From Gymnogyps californianus (lineage: Eukaryota > Chordata > Aves > Accipitriformes > Cathartidae): DNA of 64,000 nucleotides. The position numbers were made by a program, and so were the translations under genes. Where the stretch lies: NCBI RefSeq assembly GCF_018139145.2, contig NC_059471.1, positions 208,649,494 to 208,713,493 of the forward strand, in the 5' to 3' direction. The first letter of the stretch is position 1. Each line of letters starts with the position of its first letter. This document shows, in pieces, positions 1 through 13,505 of this stretch. Under the pieces are notes generated by a model, which worked only from the letters and a program-made list of their open reading frames with translations, did no database searches and was not told the origin of the DNA.

Positions 1-3000
1 CCTAGAACTAGGATGAGGCAGGTATTTCACCATGCTATTTTCAGATTTGATGTAATACTGTTGCATACCACTGCACCTTGTGATAGTTGCTCATTCAGGG
101 GTTTCAATGCATTGCCCCTCACTGTGTTGTAGTCATGCCCTGAAGTGGCCACTGATGCTTGGTGACACTACAGGATTACCTTGCTTGCCTCAGTTTTCAA
201 GGTGACAATCTGGCCTGGTAAACCAGCTTAGTCATAGACTTATGACAACTAGCAAATGCATTTTCATTCAGAGTCCTGCTTAATGAGAGGCCTTTTCTGT
301 CTTAAAAGATTTCATTTAGCCAAGGCACTTAACTTAAGCTGCTCTGAAGATGTTACTGTTAGAGAGCTAGTGTTATTCTAATATTGTCATGGGGATTTTG
401 TAAGTATTTCACAGCTCCTGTAAGACCCATGTTGAGTATTTTCCCATATTTCAGTGGAACTGAATATTTATTGCTTCCTTTTAGAAGTATTTTTGTTTCC
501 ATTGTTCCACACCATAGATGCTGCAACAATACGAACATTTTCTTGTCTTCAACATCGTCACAGTTTTAAGATTTTAGCTTTCCTTTCTGATGTGTATCAA
601 CAAACTTCTCACAGTGATCTAGCAATCACAGCTTTTCTTTATTCCAGAGAGGTATGTGAATAGGAGGACCGATAGCTACATGATCACAACCCCCAGCAAT
701 CCAACCAGATGGACTGGTTTCACTGGCTTCCACAGCGCAATTCCTAGCCCACAGAACTAACTGTGGACAATCCATCCCACTAAAAAGGCAGTGACAGAAC
801 AGGGTGGAAAGCAATTCAACCCACGTCTCACCTAGTGTTTCCAACTCTGTACATCTCTGTCAGTGCCTAGACTTTCTTGACATTTTAACTGGTTGCCTGG
901 AAGTTCCCTCTGTGGTTATCTTCTGTCATGTGAAACATTCAGAAGAGCTTGTCCTTGGGCAGTAGATGCTTCTGTTCCACCCTGAGCGCCACAGTGACCG
1001 AGGCTTAAGTGGATAACCATTTACCTCCCAGAGGAAGAAGCAGTGGTAGACATAGTGGTATTTTGCACATCAAAGGGATTAAAGCACTTAGCAAAGGATT
1101 AGAAACCTGATTCTAGACCTTCCTGAGCCTACTATCTCCCAAATCCAGCGGAATGTACCAGCCACAGCCATACAAGAGGAGGAAATCCTCTGATTTCTCT
1201 AGGCATTTCAGATTGCCTTTCTTAATGATTTACTAGGCTTCTCCCAGATGATTGCCCTGTGACTGTTTACCACATTACTGTCCCCTGCCCTTTGCTGAAA
1301 GTCATAAAAATGGAACACAGCATTATATTAAAAATCTTGTTATGGGCAAAAGCAAAGACACTATACATAAAGAGATAATAATTTACTGTGATTTGAATTA
1401 ATGTTTAAACAGTCACATAGTCCAAATTATCTAATACAACAAAGTCCATTAATAATAGTTATACCAAACTCTTCTAGGATCTACTAATTTCATTTGACGT
1501 GCTTGTTCATCTAATATTCCTCCTCTTCCTAGGGTTGACAGTTACAGTCTTCCTTAAATAGAAAGAGGGGGAACTACAACAAGTTGTGAGCAACCTGAGA
1601 TCCTTGCTGGGAGTATGTTCACAGTTGTGGGAGTTTCTTCCTTTTCTATCCTGTGGTATACTTGGAGCTATATTTATATGTTTTCTTATCACACTCTGCC
1701 TCCTTCTCACTGGTTCCCTGCTGAAGTCTGAACGTTGCCTCCCCCAGCCTCAATTGACCTCAAGGGCTGTTTCTTGCAAGGCAGTGCTGCCCCAGGTTTG
1801 ACAGACCTTTACCATTCATGGTGTTCACAGAGCTTCTGCTCACGCAAAGGTGAGGCAATGCCACTTGGCTATCGTTAAAGCAATCTGAAACCATGCCAAG
1901 ACAAACCCACACATGTCCTGATATCCTGCACTGTCAACTCCGTCCAACACCTTTGGCCTTTTACCAGTAATGGAAAATTCATGTTTTCAGAGCTACAGCA
2001 GCAAACATTCTGACCTTCTTCCCTTCCCTTTTCTACTTAAAAGATAACCTCCATTTATTAAGTGTAGTTGCCTCCAGACATGTATACCAGTTCTGGATAC
2101 AAGTTCCATTTATGCTATGTTGCTCCTCCTCATGATTTGTAAATCACAGAAATTTGGAGAAGACAGCAAGGAGTCTAGCAGGGAAGCTTTGTCTATGTCA
2201 AGGAAACAAATCACGTATTTTTGAAATAAAAACACAAAGCTCTATCAGATCTTCCTTTCTTCCTTCAGCTGGGCAGATGTGGCGGAAAAGTAGGCAGACA
2301 GTTTGAATTACAGCTGTACTTAAAATTTATTTCTCTAGTTGGTATTCTAAGTGTGACAAAAAAAATTGCTAGAGGAACTTGATCATCTATACTGTGTTGG
2401 AGGTTAGTTCTGTATCTTTATAACAAACCTCTCTGCCTTAAATCTTTAAATTTGAAAATTTATCTAATGCAGTATTGTCTTTCTTTTCTCCTGTTGAGAT
2501 CACTGATGAAAGAGAGTGTAGAAGCAATCTCTTTTATAGCATATGTTTTTGATAATGCACTACCAGATTTCTCTCTTTATGGAGAGCAGATAAGAATGAT
2601 ACCTTCACGTAGGTCATAAATGTCTTACAAAGACCTTTCCACAATGTGGTAAGTACTGGGTAATGCAAATAGAATTGCTCTTGGATACAAAATTAATCAC
2701 AAAATTCTTAGGCTGCTATTACTTTGCCATCTGCATTCTTTTTAAAGACAGCAATTTGTGCAGCATTTTGATGCACAAAATTCTCTAATTTTCACTTTAT
2801 CCTAATTCTGTAAGTGCAGGAACATATATCTCTCTGGAGATATCTACAACTACTATCTAGTCTCATAAAAAAATGGTTCTATTGAGAGAAAAATAATGTT
2901 GAAATGGTTTCACAAAAATCAGTTGTGTTACTTTTAAAATAATACAGGCTTGAGGAAATATAAATTTACAGGCAGAACAGAAAAATAATTCTTTGTAATC

Positions 3001-6000
3001 TAAATGATCAGTTGAGGATTTTGTTCATTTTTTGAAAACTAACTGGAATTTATAAAATGAGTTTTCTCCAGAGGTCTTTGATATTTTAACATTAGGAATT
3101 GCAGAAGAGCTCAGGTAAATGTTAAGATTGTATTAGATACACAAGGATCTCATCAAATTAAACAGTGTTCTTAGAACAATGAACTAGCTAGCTAGCTAGC
3201 TTGTTATTACCAGAAAAATGTCCTATAGACATGTTTCCACTAAACATGACAGAAAGAGATATAATTGACCACACTCGTATCTTAAAAATATTAACTGCAG
3301 TTTGAAGAAAGGCTAACAAACTGAAAATCAGCTCTGAAAGATCAACAAAACTCCAGTCTTCCTAAATGAGACATTTGTCAGCTGTTGCCACTTTTCTCTG
3401 CTTAATTTAGCACGAATTGTTATTTCAGGATGTCATGATTGCTGTAGAGTGGTCTATTATTTAAATCACTATGGTGTTTGAATAAAATACTCAAAATCTG
3501 GAGACCATATATTCACTGGATGCATACATGGTGTCAGATGTTTGTGAATCACAAGTAAGCAATAGAGACTGAGACTGACTTGTGAACGGATTGTGAATCC
3601 CTGAATGAACTGCTAAATACCTTCAAAACCCGAACAAAGATCTTACTCCTCAAATTTCTGTAATATTCCTTGTAACGGCCCAGTAAAATATCCCATCAAG
3701 GTTTTTGTTGCTGCCTAAAACTGTGGCTTCAGGACAAGGGTGGGGAAAAGAACTCTGACACCCCCCTGAAATGCAACCACAGGAGCTGGAACCTGCAGCG
3801 AACAGTGATTGTTCCTGTTGATTTACATTCATAAAGTTCAACAGTAAAAAGCTTTACATTTAAATGGACAATTAAGAATACTCAAGGAAAATTTGGAAGT
3901 TACCTTGGCTTTGGACAATGAAAGATTAAACATGAAAACCTGTGCTCTTTCAAAATCGTAATATATTTAATGTTGTTTTCTTCTGTTGCATTGCAGAGAC
4001 AAATTCACATTCTGTTTGTCTTTCCTTCAGTGGCGTTATAAAAGTGTAGCTGGCTCCTCATCCTTCCCCCAAGAAATAAATGACTTTTGATCACTATTTT
4101 AAATATTCATCCAGTACTCCACATCTTAGGATTTTATACATACAGTGTCGCTATTTATACTCCAGAACATTTGCAGTCAACTTCTCCTGAGGATATACTA
4201 TACTTAGAGCTACCTCAGACCCCAGGAACAAGGGTAACACTCCAGTGCGTGGTCACAACAGAGCTGTTTCCCTGCATATCACCTTCTTCAACATGTTTTC
4301 GGGTGCTGAGACTGAGCAAGCTCTCCAGACCGAACACACCTCACTCTTCACTTTTGTTTCTTTTTTTAAACTCTAAGCCACTGTCTACTTTTTTCATGCC
4401 TAAAACTGACCCTCCCCTCAGTACTAAGCATCTTCAAAAGCATAATAACAAGGTCTCGTTAATGGTTAGGACTATTTCTGTCTCATATTTATTCTAAATT
4501 CTGAACTGGGAGCTCTGAAAGTGTGTGCTATGTGATTAGATTTACACATTTACATGTCCATGGAACAGCACCTTATGCTTTTCAAAATTATATCTTTATC
4601 CAGATTTTGAAGCATACTTGAGTAATAGCATCACAAGATATGGGAAATTATTAATATACTTAGACATTGGCTATCACTAGAAGTAAATAACGTGCCAATG
4701 ATTTCATATGTAGAAGAAGAAATAAGCGATCTGACGTAATTTCTCACATACATATATGTACACATTTTTTAAAGACAACTTACTTGATATGGGTTATTTA
4801 TACTGAGTCTACAATGATGGCAAATACACCTGAAATCAGCCTCAACCTCTAAGCATCAGATTATTAACATCCAGTTTGCTGAAAAACTACTTTATAATAA
4901 ACACTTCAGTTAATTCCTCACCACTCAGAATGATTTAAGCATGGAAACTTTAAGTCATCTTGAGATCTCTTGGCCTTTACCTCTAAGTTGTCTCTCTCAG
5001 ACAGAAAAAGTGTTTACTGGTTTCATACTTCTAAAAGAAAAAAAAAATATTTCAGTAAAATATCTGTCAAAATAAAACTGAAAAATAAATGTGAAATTTA
5101 AATATCTGAAATATTTCTGTCTTTTAGAACCCCTGAGGCCTTTTATTAGACATTAACTGGAATGTTATCAAATATTTTGCAGGTTAGAAAAGATATGTAT
5201 TCCTTCATAAAACATGTTACTTTGTTTATACTCTGACTAGGATTTATTAAGCTCTATCACCACATTTTGAAATCCGTAGAATGGTTAGTCTAATTCTGAT
5301 TTTCTAATTTCTTCTAAAATAGACTGAGCTACAAAAAGAAAAAAAGAGCTAATTTCAATCTGACTACATATTGCATATAAATATAAATGTATTGATTTGT
5401 CTGTCCAAGACTTCCATTTAGAAAAAGGAATTAACCAAACATATAACGAATAAAATAACACAGAATTAATAACAGAATGCTGAATTCATAATACTAAGAT
5501 TATCACTAAAATGGAAATATTATTCCGTGAATGCCAAACTCTGTTCATTACGCATGTGAACTAAAATTGTTGCATTTCTATTAAAGAAATCCCTCTCTAA
5601 TCCTCAAAGGCACTCTGTGCGGCAATGCCAGCATGATGGACCATAACGGAACTCCAGGATCTGCAATCTGTCTGCCACTGGTGTGGTTCTCCAAGTCACC
5701 AGTGGGAGAGAAGCCTTTTCTGTAATTGCACCTGTTCAGCGACCACCTCTTCTCAAACACTGGATATTGCAAATCTAGCTTGGTAATCAATGTAGGAACT
5801 ATTTTTTGCCTCCAGCATCCCACACACAAACTCCAAACGATGAAATGCTGATGTATGACCGACATTGTGCACCTTTACTGTAACATGGATGGTAATTCCT
5901 ACATCATACATGACTTAAATTTCAAAGCAAGGCTAACTGCATTCACATTTATAAACAAAAAGTATGTATTCTAATAGTTCAAGTGTTACTAGTTTTATTC

Positions 6001-6185
6001 AATGCATATAAAAAAAATTTATCTCCAGTGGGCTAGATTTTGGTTCTTTCTTTGCAGGACTTCAGCTAGCTGAAATAAGCAAAGACTCTATTTTGTGTGT
6101 ATATTGCTTTGTTGCTGAACAAACCAGCTTGATACATGCAAAGAATTGCAAAAACTGCCTTTATCTCATCTAACTGCAGATGGAT
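1..6185. other. Unannotated AT-rich non-coding DNA
   Basis: I see no exon, RNA gene or recognisable transposable element here. Reading frames are short and interrupted. The longest, at 4087-4497 on the plus strand, encodes a serine-, leucine- and threonine-rich peptide with no motif I recognise. The only compact pattern is a (CTAG)4 run at 3184-3199. A somewhat GC-richer patch lies at 5590-5860, but its minus-strand frame resembles nothing I know. The absence of genes is what I can see; old degenerate repeats could be present below my recognition limit. Confidence 0.6.
3184..3199. repeat. (CTAG)4 self-complementary microsatellite
   Basis: Four perfect CTAG units occur in tandem. The unit is its own reverse complement, so the whole run is a 16-bp palindrome. 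CTAG tetramers are uncommon as microsatellites. No gene lies nearby. Confidence 0.9.
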
Positions 6186-6189
6186 ACAA

Positions 6190-6515
6190 AGCAGGTGTCT
6201 ACACCTCAGTCAGCTATTTAGATTTCTACTACAGTGAATGGAGACCTAGATCTCACTTTAGTGGCCTAAAACAGATGTCCATCAGTGTTAAACCAGTGCC
6301 ATCAGATATGCCCTGAGACATCTGCATGGTGGCAGATGATACAATCTGCAAGTCTCTGGATCAGCCTAGAAGCTAGGCAAAATGCCCACAGGCATCTCAA
6401 CTAGTACTAGATGTCACTGTTCAGGCAACTGAACTAAGCCCCTAGTCAATACAGTCAATAAAATTTAGAGCACTATCCATCTCACCAAGTATAGGTGTCT
6501 ACTTGAGAAAGAGAT
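6190..6515. repeat. Old degenerate interspersed repeat, copy 1 (unnamed)
   Basis: Two parts of this block align by eye with 49330-49470. 6190-6240 resembles 49340-49387, where both carry TGTCTRC and end in GTGRATGGAG or TCAGTGGAG. 6440-6502 resembles 49390-49470, where both carry CTAGTCAATAC followed by TCAAT, then TTTAG, then an ACCAAGT-like stretch. The decamer AGGTGTCTAC occurs at 6193-6202 and again at 6493-6502, exactly 300 bp apart, so the element either carries a repeated motif at both ends or is tandemly arranged. The high divergence suggests an old element. I cannot name the family; an ancient LTR or SINE is possible. Confidence 0.5.
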
Positions 6516-6519
6516 TGCA

Positions 6520-9500
6520 TGTTAAACTCCATACTGAGTGCACTGAACAGCTCTCCCCTGACTGCAAAGGGAACGTAAGGGGTCTCTTGCAGACAGTCAC
6601 TACACAGCTGAGCTCACCCAGAATTCTATCTCATTTGAAAAATATATGTACATTTATGAAAGACAGTACCTATGGCAATGATAAAATGCTAGGCCGTTTC
6701 AGCATTGCAAACAAGGCAACTGTTTTTATCCTAAAAAAAAAAGTAATTATAAATGCCTCTATGCATTTTCTTAGCATTTTGGCCAAATTATACATCTGTT
6801 TTGTACACAAAGTCAGTTCATATGGGTTATTTGCCAATTACATTCTCCTCTGAAAATCTTTGATTTCACCTATACTGAATCCATAGATTCTCTTCCTGAT
6901 ACTTAATCTTACCACAAGGGTTTTTCTCCCTCACAAGATAAAGTACTGTTGGTGTCTAGATAACACATTTTGGGAATGATTACCTCCCTGCCTCATGACT
7001 TTTACACAGCATTACAGTATCCTTTATTTTAGGTTTCCTGTCCTCTGATGACTAAAATATGGGCCCAACTGATTTTCTTGACAGCAGTGTATAATTCTGA
7101 AAGAATATTAAGAAAAATCATGATAATTAGATGATAAAAAGAAAATAAACTTACTTTATAGGAAAGAAGTATGACTACTTATCTAAGTCAATGTCATGCA
7201 AACAAAACAAAAAGGCAAATTACAAATGGATCAAATTTTGTATTACTATGTTATTATTACTTTTTGAAATACTATTATTTCTTTTGAAATAAGAACTCCA
7301 AAGCTATGATAATATAGCCAACACAGAGCTTTCATTAGTAAAATGGTATACAGGAAGGAATTATTATTTTTAAGGCATAAGCTCTTTCTACCAGCCTTAT
7401 AAAATCCAGAAAAAGTGAACTTTAGATTAAATATCTCAGCACTAATGACAGAAGAACAAAGCTTGAGAGGGAGGAACAAAGGAAGGAATGCAGGAAGGAT
7501 AATATGTTAAAAATATTTTTTTTTTTAAATGAGTTTCGTCACAACCTGTAGTATTATGAGCTATTTTAAATGTAACTGTGAGCTTTTTCTCCCCTTCATC
7601 TTTTATACAGTGTACTCTCAGATCTGAAGGATATCTGGTCATTTCAAGTGAAAACCAGAAATTCCAATATATTTGTGTTTTATATCGACACTGGAAAAGG
7701 TTTTATTTTCACTGTGACATATAACAAAACCAAACTTTGAAACTCTAAGACTGCAAACAAAATAATACAAACTCATGATTCTCAAGGTATGTCACCTACT
7801 TATACACTCCCTGATACATATGCTTCTATACCAACTCTTTTCTGAGATTAAATACTTTATTCCATAATTAAGACACAGCTCTCCTGTCTGGTATTTTATA
7901 TATTTTTCACTATATTGTTTTGTTTGCCTTTCACAGCAGGACAGATCTTCCTCTTTTTCTACAACATGCTCAGATCTCCTTACTGTTAGGGAAATCCTGT
8001 GCTGCTAAATTATGAACAAAAGAAAGCGCAGTTTTATGGTTAGTTTTTGAAAAACTGAGGAATACCATTTCTATAATTTGTAACACATAAACTGCCATAA
8101 ATGAATACCTGAGCGTTAGATTGCATGTTTGGGGCCAACTATTACATCAAACCCTTTCTGAAGTTACTTCTCTAAAGCCAAAAGGATAAAGCTATACATG
8201 GATCCCAGTTAGGAATCAAAATTTTGCCTCTTCCATGGTCATCTGTTCTGAATTCCTGCCTGTGAGCAAATTTGAAAGTGGTTTTCAGCAAACAGAGTAC
8301 AGCAGCAACCTCTTTAAGCTTGTTCTAAGTGTTAAGAATTGACATAGAAATACAGTTGGTTTAAACTATTTACAGGGTGGACCAAGTTCAACATCTGGTT
8401 GTTTTCTTCATCCCACATGATGAATTCCATAAAGTGCATTTCTGTTATTTTGGACGTCCACTGATAAGTCAGTTTTATGTAATTTGTAAAATGAAGGAGT
8501 CATATTGAAGAAACTCTCCGAATAAATGGGATGGCTGTGGTTGACTGTGCTCTGCCTCAAAAAAAAAAAAAAAGATGTGGTTATCTTTATTTCTGAGAAA
8601 AAAAAAAAAATATCTGGCTGTTACCTAATGCCCACTTATCCAATTTCTTATGGAAAAGCAAGGATCATGTTCCAAGAAATAAAGAAAATGAGGACCTGAC
8701 AAGATGCATTAGAACTGTCCTCCATTCCGCCAGAACAAAGGAGGAGCAGCATGAATGATGAGCGCTTTAGTTTGCAAAGGATAAATCCATTGATCACTTG
8801 GAACATGATTTAATAAGTTTTCAGAGCTTGATAACAATACAATGCAGAAATGTCACATCAAATTACTGTTATGCAGTAAAAGGAAGTTTAACATTTTGCT
8901 TAGACTATTATCTTTCAGTAAAAAACTACTTTGGGGAAGTAGAAGCTAGTAGCTTTTAAAGAAAGCTATAATTAGTTCTAAAGCGAACCTTTTGTAGGAC
9001 CTCTGAACAGAGGATTTGCTATTTTTGTTAAAAAATATTACGAGGGAAGCTTGGGGGGGGGGGGAAATAAACAAACAAAAAACCAGAAAAAAACAGTAAA
9101 GACTACAGAAGACCATGCAACAATTATTGCGGAAATATTTTCATCAAAACAGTAATATAAAAAATTAATAACCTAGAGTTGACAGCACTTATATCTCAAT
9201 GAACAGCTGAAAATACAGCTGAAATTTCTAAATGAAACTTCATAAAAATATTTAACTCGCCTTCAAAATACTTCCAACACATAAACACATCTTCCATAAT
9301 TAATAGCAGTGGTTTTTAAAAGGCTAGGGGTTTGTGCTTTGGTTGGGATATTTTATTAATAATTTTGCAAATTCATACTGAAGTTTACAGAGTACACATA
9401 GGAAGCCCAACCTGTATTCCATTGTACCTCAGTCACTAATAGACTTTCTTTTTTCACTCTGAACCAAGATCCCCACTCTTTTCTATCGATGCAATCACAT

Positions 9501-9595
9501 GAGGTTCATCATCTACGCATTCATTAAGATAAAGTTTAGATTGGAATCTTCTTCTGCCCTCCTTTCAGTATGGTCTACCAGCAAATCAGTGCTGG
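6520..9595. other. Unannotated non-coding DNA with homopolymer runs
   Basis: No gene is recognised. Homopolymer runs include 15 A at 8559-8573, 13 A at 8598-8610 and 12 G at 9053-9064. The two A runs lie 24 bp apart with no retrotransposon body beside them, so they are more likely microsatellites than retroposition tails. Frames at 6503-6853 (+) and 7246-7642 (-) are AT-driven and have no recognised motif. Confidence 0.55.
9053..9064 (+). repeat. G12 homopolymer
   Basis: Twelve consecutive G residues follow AGCTT and precede AAATAAA. The run could form G-quadruplex-like structures and is probably unstable in length. No associated gene is visible. Confidence 0.9.
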
Positions 9596-9599
9596 CCAA

Positions 9600-9700
9600 A
9601 GGTAAAGACTGTGGCTACCTAAGCTTAGACTCTATGAGGTAGTCACCTGCACTCACAAGTGCCCCTAAGCTCCATTGTAGTTAGTGGTAAAACCAGGTAC
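9600..9700. repeat. Possible fragment of the unnamed old repeat
   Basis: The stretch around 9660-9695 reads CCCCTAAGCTCCATTGTAG then TTAGTGG. This resembles the TCCCATTATAGTCAGTGGAG part of the copy at 49330-49470. The match is short and may be chance. Surrounding bases give no further support. Confidence 0.25.
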
Positions 9701-10089
9701 TTTAAAGGCTAAATTCAATCTTGCCTATGTCAGATGCTTACTCCAGGATGAGGCAAAATACTAGAAGTTCTTATTTTTTTTCCCACTGGCTGTAAAGGGA
9801 ATTTTAGGCAACCAGCTGAGATGGAGACACATACAATGGATACGCCTACAGCTGGTAATGTGAATCTCACTCAATACTTTATTTTATACACCATAACTTA
9901 CACAAATTGAATTAAATTATGAATATTCTTTGTTTTCCAAATAAAAATGTAAGCCTGAATTTTATGGTGGGATTTGTACGTGGAATATTGTGTCATGAGA
10001 GACACACATAGAAGTTCTTTCAATAACAACACTTATATTGCATCCAGCTTGTAGCGTCTCCCCCGACCACCCCGCCCCACACAATACAG

Positions 10090-10548
10090 GAAGACCTTGA
10101 GAGACGGGAGAGTTTTTAAAGGAGGCTCACCAAGTCAGTCGGGGCTGAAGCACCTGCCCTGTGAGAAGAAGCTGAGGGACAGGGCTTGTTCAGCCTAGAG
10201 AAAAGACAGCTTCTGGGGAACCTAACAGCAATCCCCCAATACCTACGAGATTATTGGGAAGATGGTGCCAGACTCCTCACAGTAGTGCCTGGTGAGAAAG
10301 TGAGGGGCAATGGGCATAAGTTGAAAGAGGAGAGGTTCAGACTGGACGTAGGGAGAATCTTTTTCACTAAGACTGCCAGGGAGTGGCACAGATTGCCCAG
10401 AGAGGTTGTGCATGCCTGGAGGTTTTCCAGACCAACTGGATAAAGCCTTGAGCAGCCTGGTCTGATTTCACAGCTGACCCTGCTTTAAGCAAGAGGTTGG
10501 ACTAGATGAAACTCTGAGGTTCCTTTCAACCCAAATTATCCTATGATT
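10090..10548 (+). mobile_element. CR1 LINE, 5'-truncated 3' end
   Basis: CR1 is the main avian non-LTR retrotransposon. Most copies keep only the end of ORF2 and the 3' UTR, as here. The order of landmarks matches CR1: a TTCAGCCTAGAG segment, a TGCCTGGTGAGAAA segment matching the usual TGCCCAGTGACAGG, GGGCATAAGTTGAAA, then TGCCCAGAGAGGTTGTG. It closes with GTTGGACTAGATGA and a CCTTTCAACCC stretch running to CTATGATTTT, the CR1 terminus. The start is approximate, because the first 40 bases match weakly. No target duplication is expected, since CR1 generally makes none that is clear. Confidence 0.9.
10186..10443 (+). pseudogene. CR1 ORF2 C-terminal remnant
   Basis: This open stretch of about 85 codons lies within the CR1 copy. 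Its product begins FSLEKRQLLGNL and contains NGHKLKEERFRLDV and WHRLPREVV. These are the degenerate counterparts of the C-terminal tail of the CR1 reverse transcriptase polyprotein and of the adjoining region. The endonuclease and catalytic reverse transcriptase domains are absent, so no active enzyme could be made. The open frame is a relic and not a host gene. Confidence 0.75.
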
Positions 10549-10550
10549 TT

Positions 10551-13249
10551 AAGTGGCGAGTTTTCATTGTGACAGGCCTAACACATATTTCTGGATCTAT
10601 CCAGCTGAAGAAGACAACCATCTCATAAAAAAAGCCAGTAAAGTCTTAGCTAGGATCTGTGTTTCTGAACCAGACATTTTTGATGCATAACATTTTGACA
10701 TGTAAGCCCAGAAATAGCTGAGCCATCATCATGTGTTTTTACAACACATTAACATAGATCCGCATACTGAAATACACAGAAAAAATTTAAGAAACAGCTT
10801 TGACTTTTTTGTTTATAGATATGAACAGCATGAAAACCTCCTAGACAGTGAATTTTGTTCTTTCTGTATTTTAGAAAGGTCTATGACGGCTTGTGGATTG
10901 CGAGATCAATTGGCTCCTTATAGAAGGTTAGTTGCATAACAAACTGTTACAGAGCCCCGATCTACTTTGTAATACAACAAGATTTCTTAAAATTCTTAAA
11001 AAAAAAACCCCAAAACAACAAAAAAACACTTAAATTGTCACATATTGTAGATCACTCATAGCAATTTTAAGAGCCTGTCAGTATCATTGGTCTAGACACT
11101 TGAGTTGCTCAGTGGATTACAACATATTCAGGACTTACAGATTTACAGATTCTCTTGTAGCAAATCCTCTTTCTTGATGCAGGAATGAGAGATTAGCTCA
11201 TTAATTACAACCTTAAAAATAATGCTACCCTAAATCTCTTCTCTTGTAAGTATCCATAATTGTATATATTACAAACTTTAATCAGGTAAGTATTCTGAAA
11301 GCTTCTGAATGATGAAAGCTAAATGAATGCCCCACGCAAGACTGAAATATGCACTATAAAATGAGAAATTCTGGGGAGGAACCAGTGTTTTCAGCAAGCA
11401 GACACAAGAAGTCATAAGTAAAACATGTTAGGAAAAATAAAAGCAGTGAGCAAAATTTAATAGCAGACCAGTCTCTTCACTACTTTATGCCATGTACAAA
11501 ATGGAAGCACATTTGGAAAAATATACTGATTTGGCAGCACTTAACGTCTACTTTGCATTCACGTCGTACAGGTATAACTGATTAAACAGAGAGCAAGTGA
11601 ACAGGCTATAGCAGCACTCAATTTTTCATTTCTACAGTATATGTGAACGAGGTGCAAGAGAACCAACTTTCCAGAAAGCAATGCTAACATAACTCTAGCT
11701 GTTTGAAAGACTGGTATTAAATTGACACAATAAAGATTTAATGGTCAAAGAAAGATTCAACTGCTTAATATATAAAATAATTCAGAAATCTTTTAGTTTC
11801 TTAAACAGAAAGAGAACCTACACAGTTGTGGACCGTTTCCTTTCCAAAACGGCTGTTGTTAGAAACACCTCCAAACTCAAAACTTTTATATCCAAAGCTT
11901 CTGTAAGAGGAAGTGTCCTCACAGGAAATTACACACAGGTTTGTTTCACTCTGGGCAAGGCATTACTCTGTATTTACAACTAGTGAGAAGATACACTGGC
12001 GAGTAATACCATTTATTTCAATGGGACCATCCATAAGTAAAGAACTTGCAATTTAGTATTTTGCGGGGGGCCAAATAATTTCCATTTTAAGTATCAGTTA
12101 TTTTTTCAGCCACGGCTTCCATAAGGACTACAGTCTCACTGTGCTAGACACTCTTTAAAAACAAATACATATACTAAAACTTCTTCAGAACAGGGACTGT
12201 CAAAGACATGAGATATAACAAGGAATAAAAAGGACAAGAGAATATAATGTCACAACAAAATGACTTAAAATTTAAGATTTTTAATAAACTATGCTCTGTG
12301 TTTTTTCCCAGAGATGGATTTCCAAACATAACTTTTTCTTCTTTTATGAAGAAAACCTTAAAATAGACAGAAACACTGATGCTACCAGGAAAAGAGGAGT
12401 CTCCAGCAGTAGAAATCCTATCAGCCATGGTAAGAATGAAGAAGATTCACGCACCTTGGATACAACCCTGATAAAACAAAGCACAGCTCTCCAAGTTGTA
12501 GCCCTGTAAATCTGATTTTTAAAAGTGAGAATAATTTTGATATTAAGGCTCCTAAATTTTGGAACATATTTAAAGATCCCATCTCTTTCAGAGGAGAACA
12601 AGGACTCTATCCACAAATTGTCTAATTGTTTTTTTTAGAACTTATTTATATGATGGATAAATACAGCATTTTCTGTGAAGGAGTTACACAGTTTCATTAT
12701 CAAATGTAAAACAAACAAAGAAAAAAAACCTGTTAATTTTACACTTCTTGCCTAATGATTTACTTTGTTGTTCCCCAATACCGAGGTTCTGAGTAAAATC
12801 ATTGCTTAGTTTGTGTTCTCACATCACTTGTGATTTTACATAACTGTCATAACAGTTATGAACAGTCTCTTTTCCAAGATGAAACATCCTAGTGGATTTA
12901 ATCTTTTCTTGCACAGAAGTATTCCCGTATTTTTGAGTCACCAGGCCACCCTTCACCATTTCCTTACAGGCCCTAGAATAACCTTTCTTTGAGATTGGAA
13001 ATAATTCTAGAAGAATTCAAGACATGGGTGTAATATGAAATTACAGAGAAGCATAATACATTTTTGTTTTGTTCTTCACTCCTCTCCTAGGAATTTCTAC
13101 TTAATCTTTTGTCTCCTGAACACAGAGTTTAATTTTTCAAAGACCCCTCTGTGATGACTCCAAGATATTTTTCTGCGATGACAAAATCTAAGTCAAAGCT
13201 TACCATTTGTTGGGGATGGGAGTGAGTGGGGAAATACATAACCATACTA
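10551..13249. other. Unannotated non-coding DNA
   Basis: No exon or known repeat is recognised. A short perfect hairpin occurs at 12839-12860, with 9-bp arms CATAACTGT and ACAGTTATG and the 4-base loop CATA. Frames at 11741-11983 (+) and 12174-12616 (both strands) have no recognisable domain. Confidence 0.55.
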
Positions 13250-13505
13250 TGCTGGTTTTCACTGAGATAAAGTTAATTTTCTTCATAGTAGTTAGGATGG
13301 GGCTATGTTTTGGATTTGTGCTGGAAACAGTGTTGATAATTCAGGGATGTCTTCGTTACTGCTGAGCAGTGCTTACAGACTCAAGGCCTTTTCTGCTTCT
13401 CACACCACCCCACCAGCGAGTAGGCACGTGACTTGTAGAAGAAGAGGAGGAGGAGAAGGAGGTGACACGTGCTGAAGAGGCCACACATTGGGTGTCAAAA
13501 AGGAC
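13250..13505 (+). mobile_element. Partial endogenous retrovirus LTR (U3 start), plus strand
   Basis: The first 180 bases (TGCTGGTTTTCACTGAGATA onward, then GTTAATTTTCTTC, GGATTTGTGCTGGAAACAG and GAGCAGTGCTTA) match the U3 start of the LTR at 13506-14098 read on the minus strand. After about 13430 the match fades into a purine-rich stretch (AGAAGAGGAGGAGGAG). The 3' half, including any TATA box and polyadenylation signal, is missing. The copy abuts a complete LTR in opposite orientation. It has no coding content. Confidence 0.8.

Noticed and set aside
4087..4497. 136-codon open frame on the plus strand
   Set aside because: No recognisable domain, low-complexity serine/leucine/threonine composition, no convincing splice or promoter context. 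Long chance frames of this size are expected in 64 kb searched in six frames.
5581..5865. Slightly GC-richer patch with a 94-codon minus-strand frame
   Set aside because: Peptide resembles no family I know, and no splice sites of quality flank it.
6503..6853. 116-codon frame
   Set aside because: Begins at the edge of an old repeat and continues into A-run-containing DNA; no domain.
8559..8610. Two A runs as tails of retroposed genes
   Set aside because: No gene-like body lies upstream of either run and no flanking duplication is visible; treated as microsatellites.
12839..12860. Short hairpin as a microRNA precursor
   Set aside because: Nine-base arms are far too short for a microRNA hairpin.
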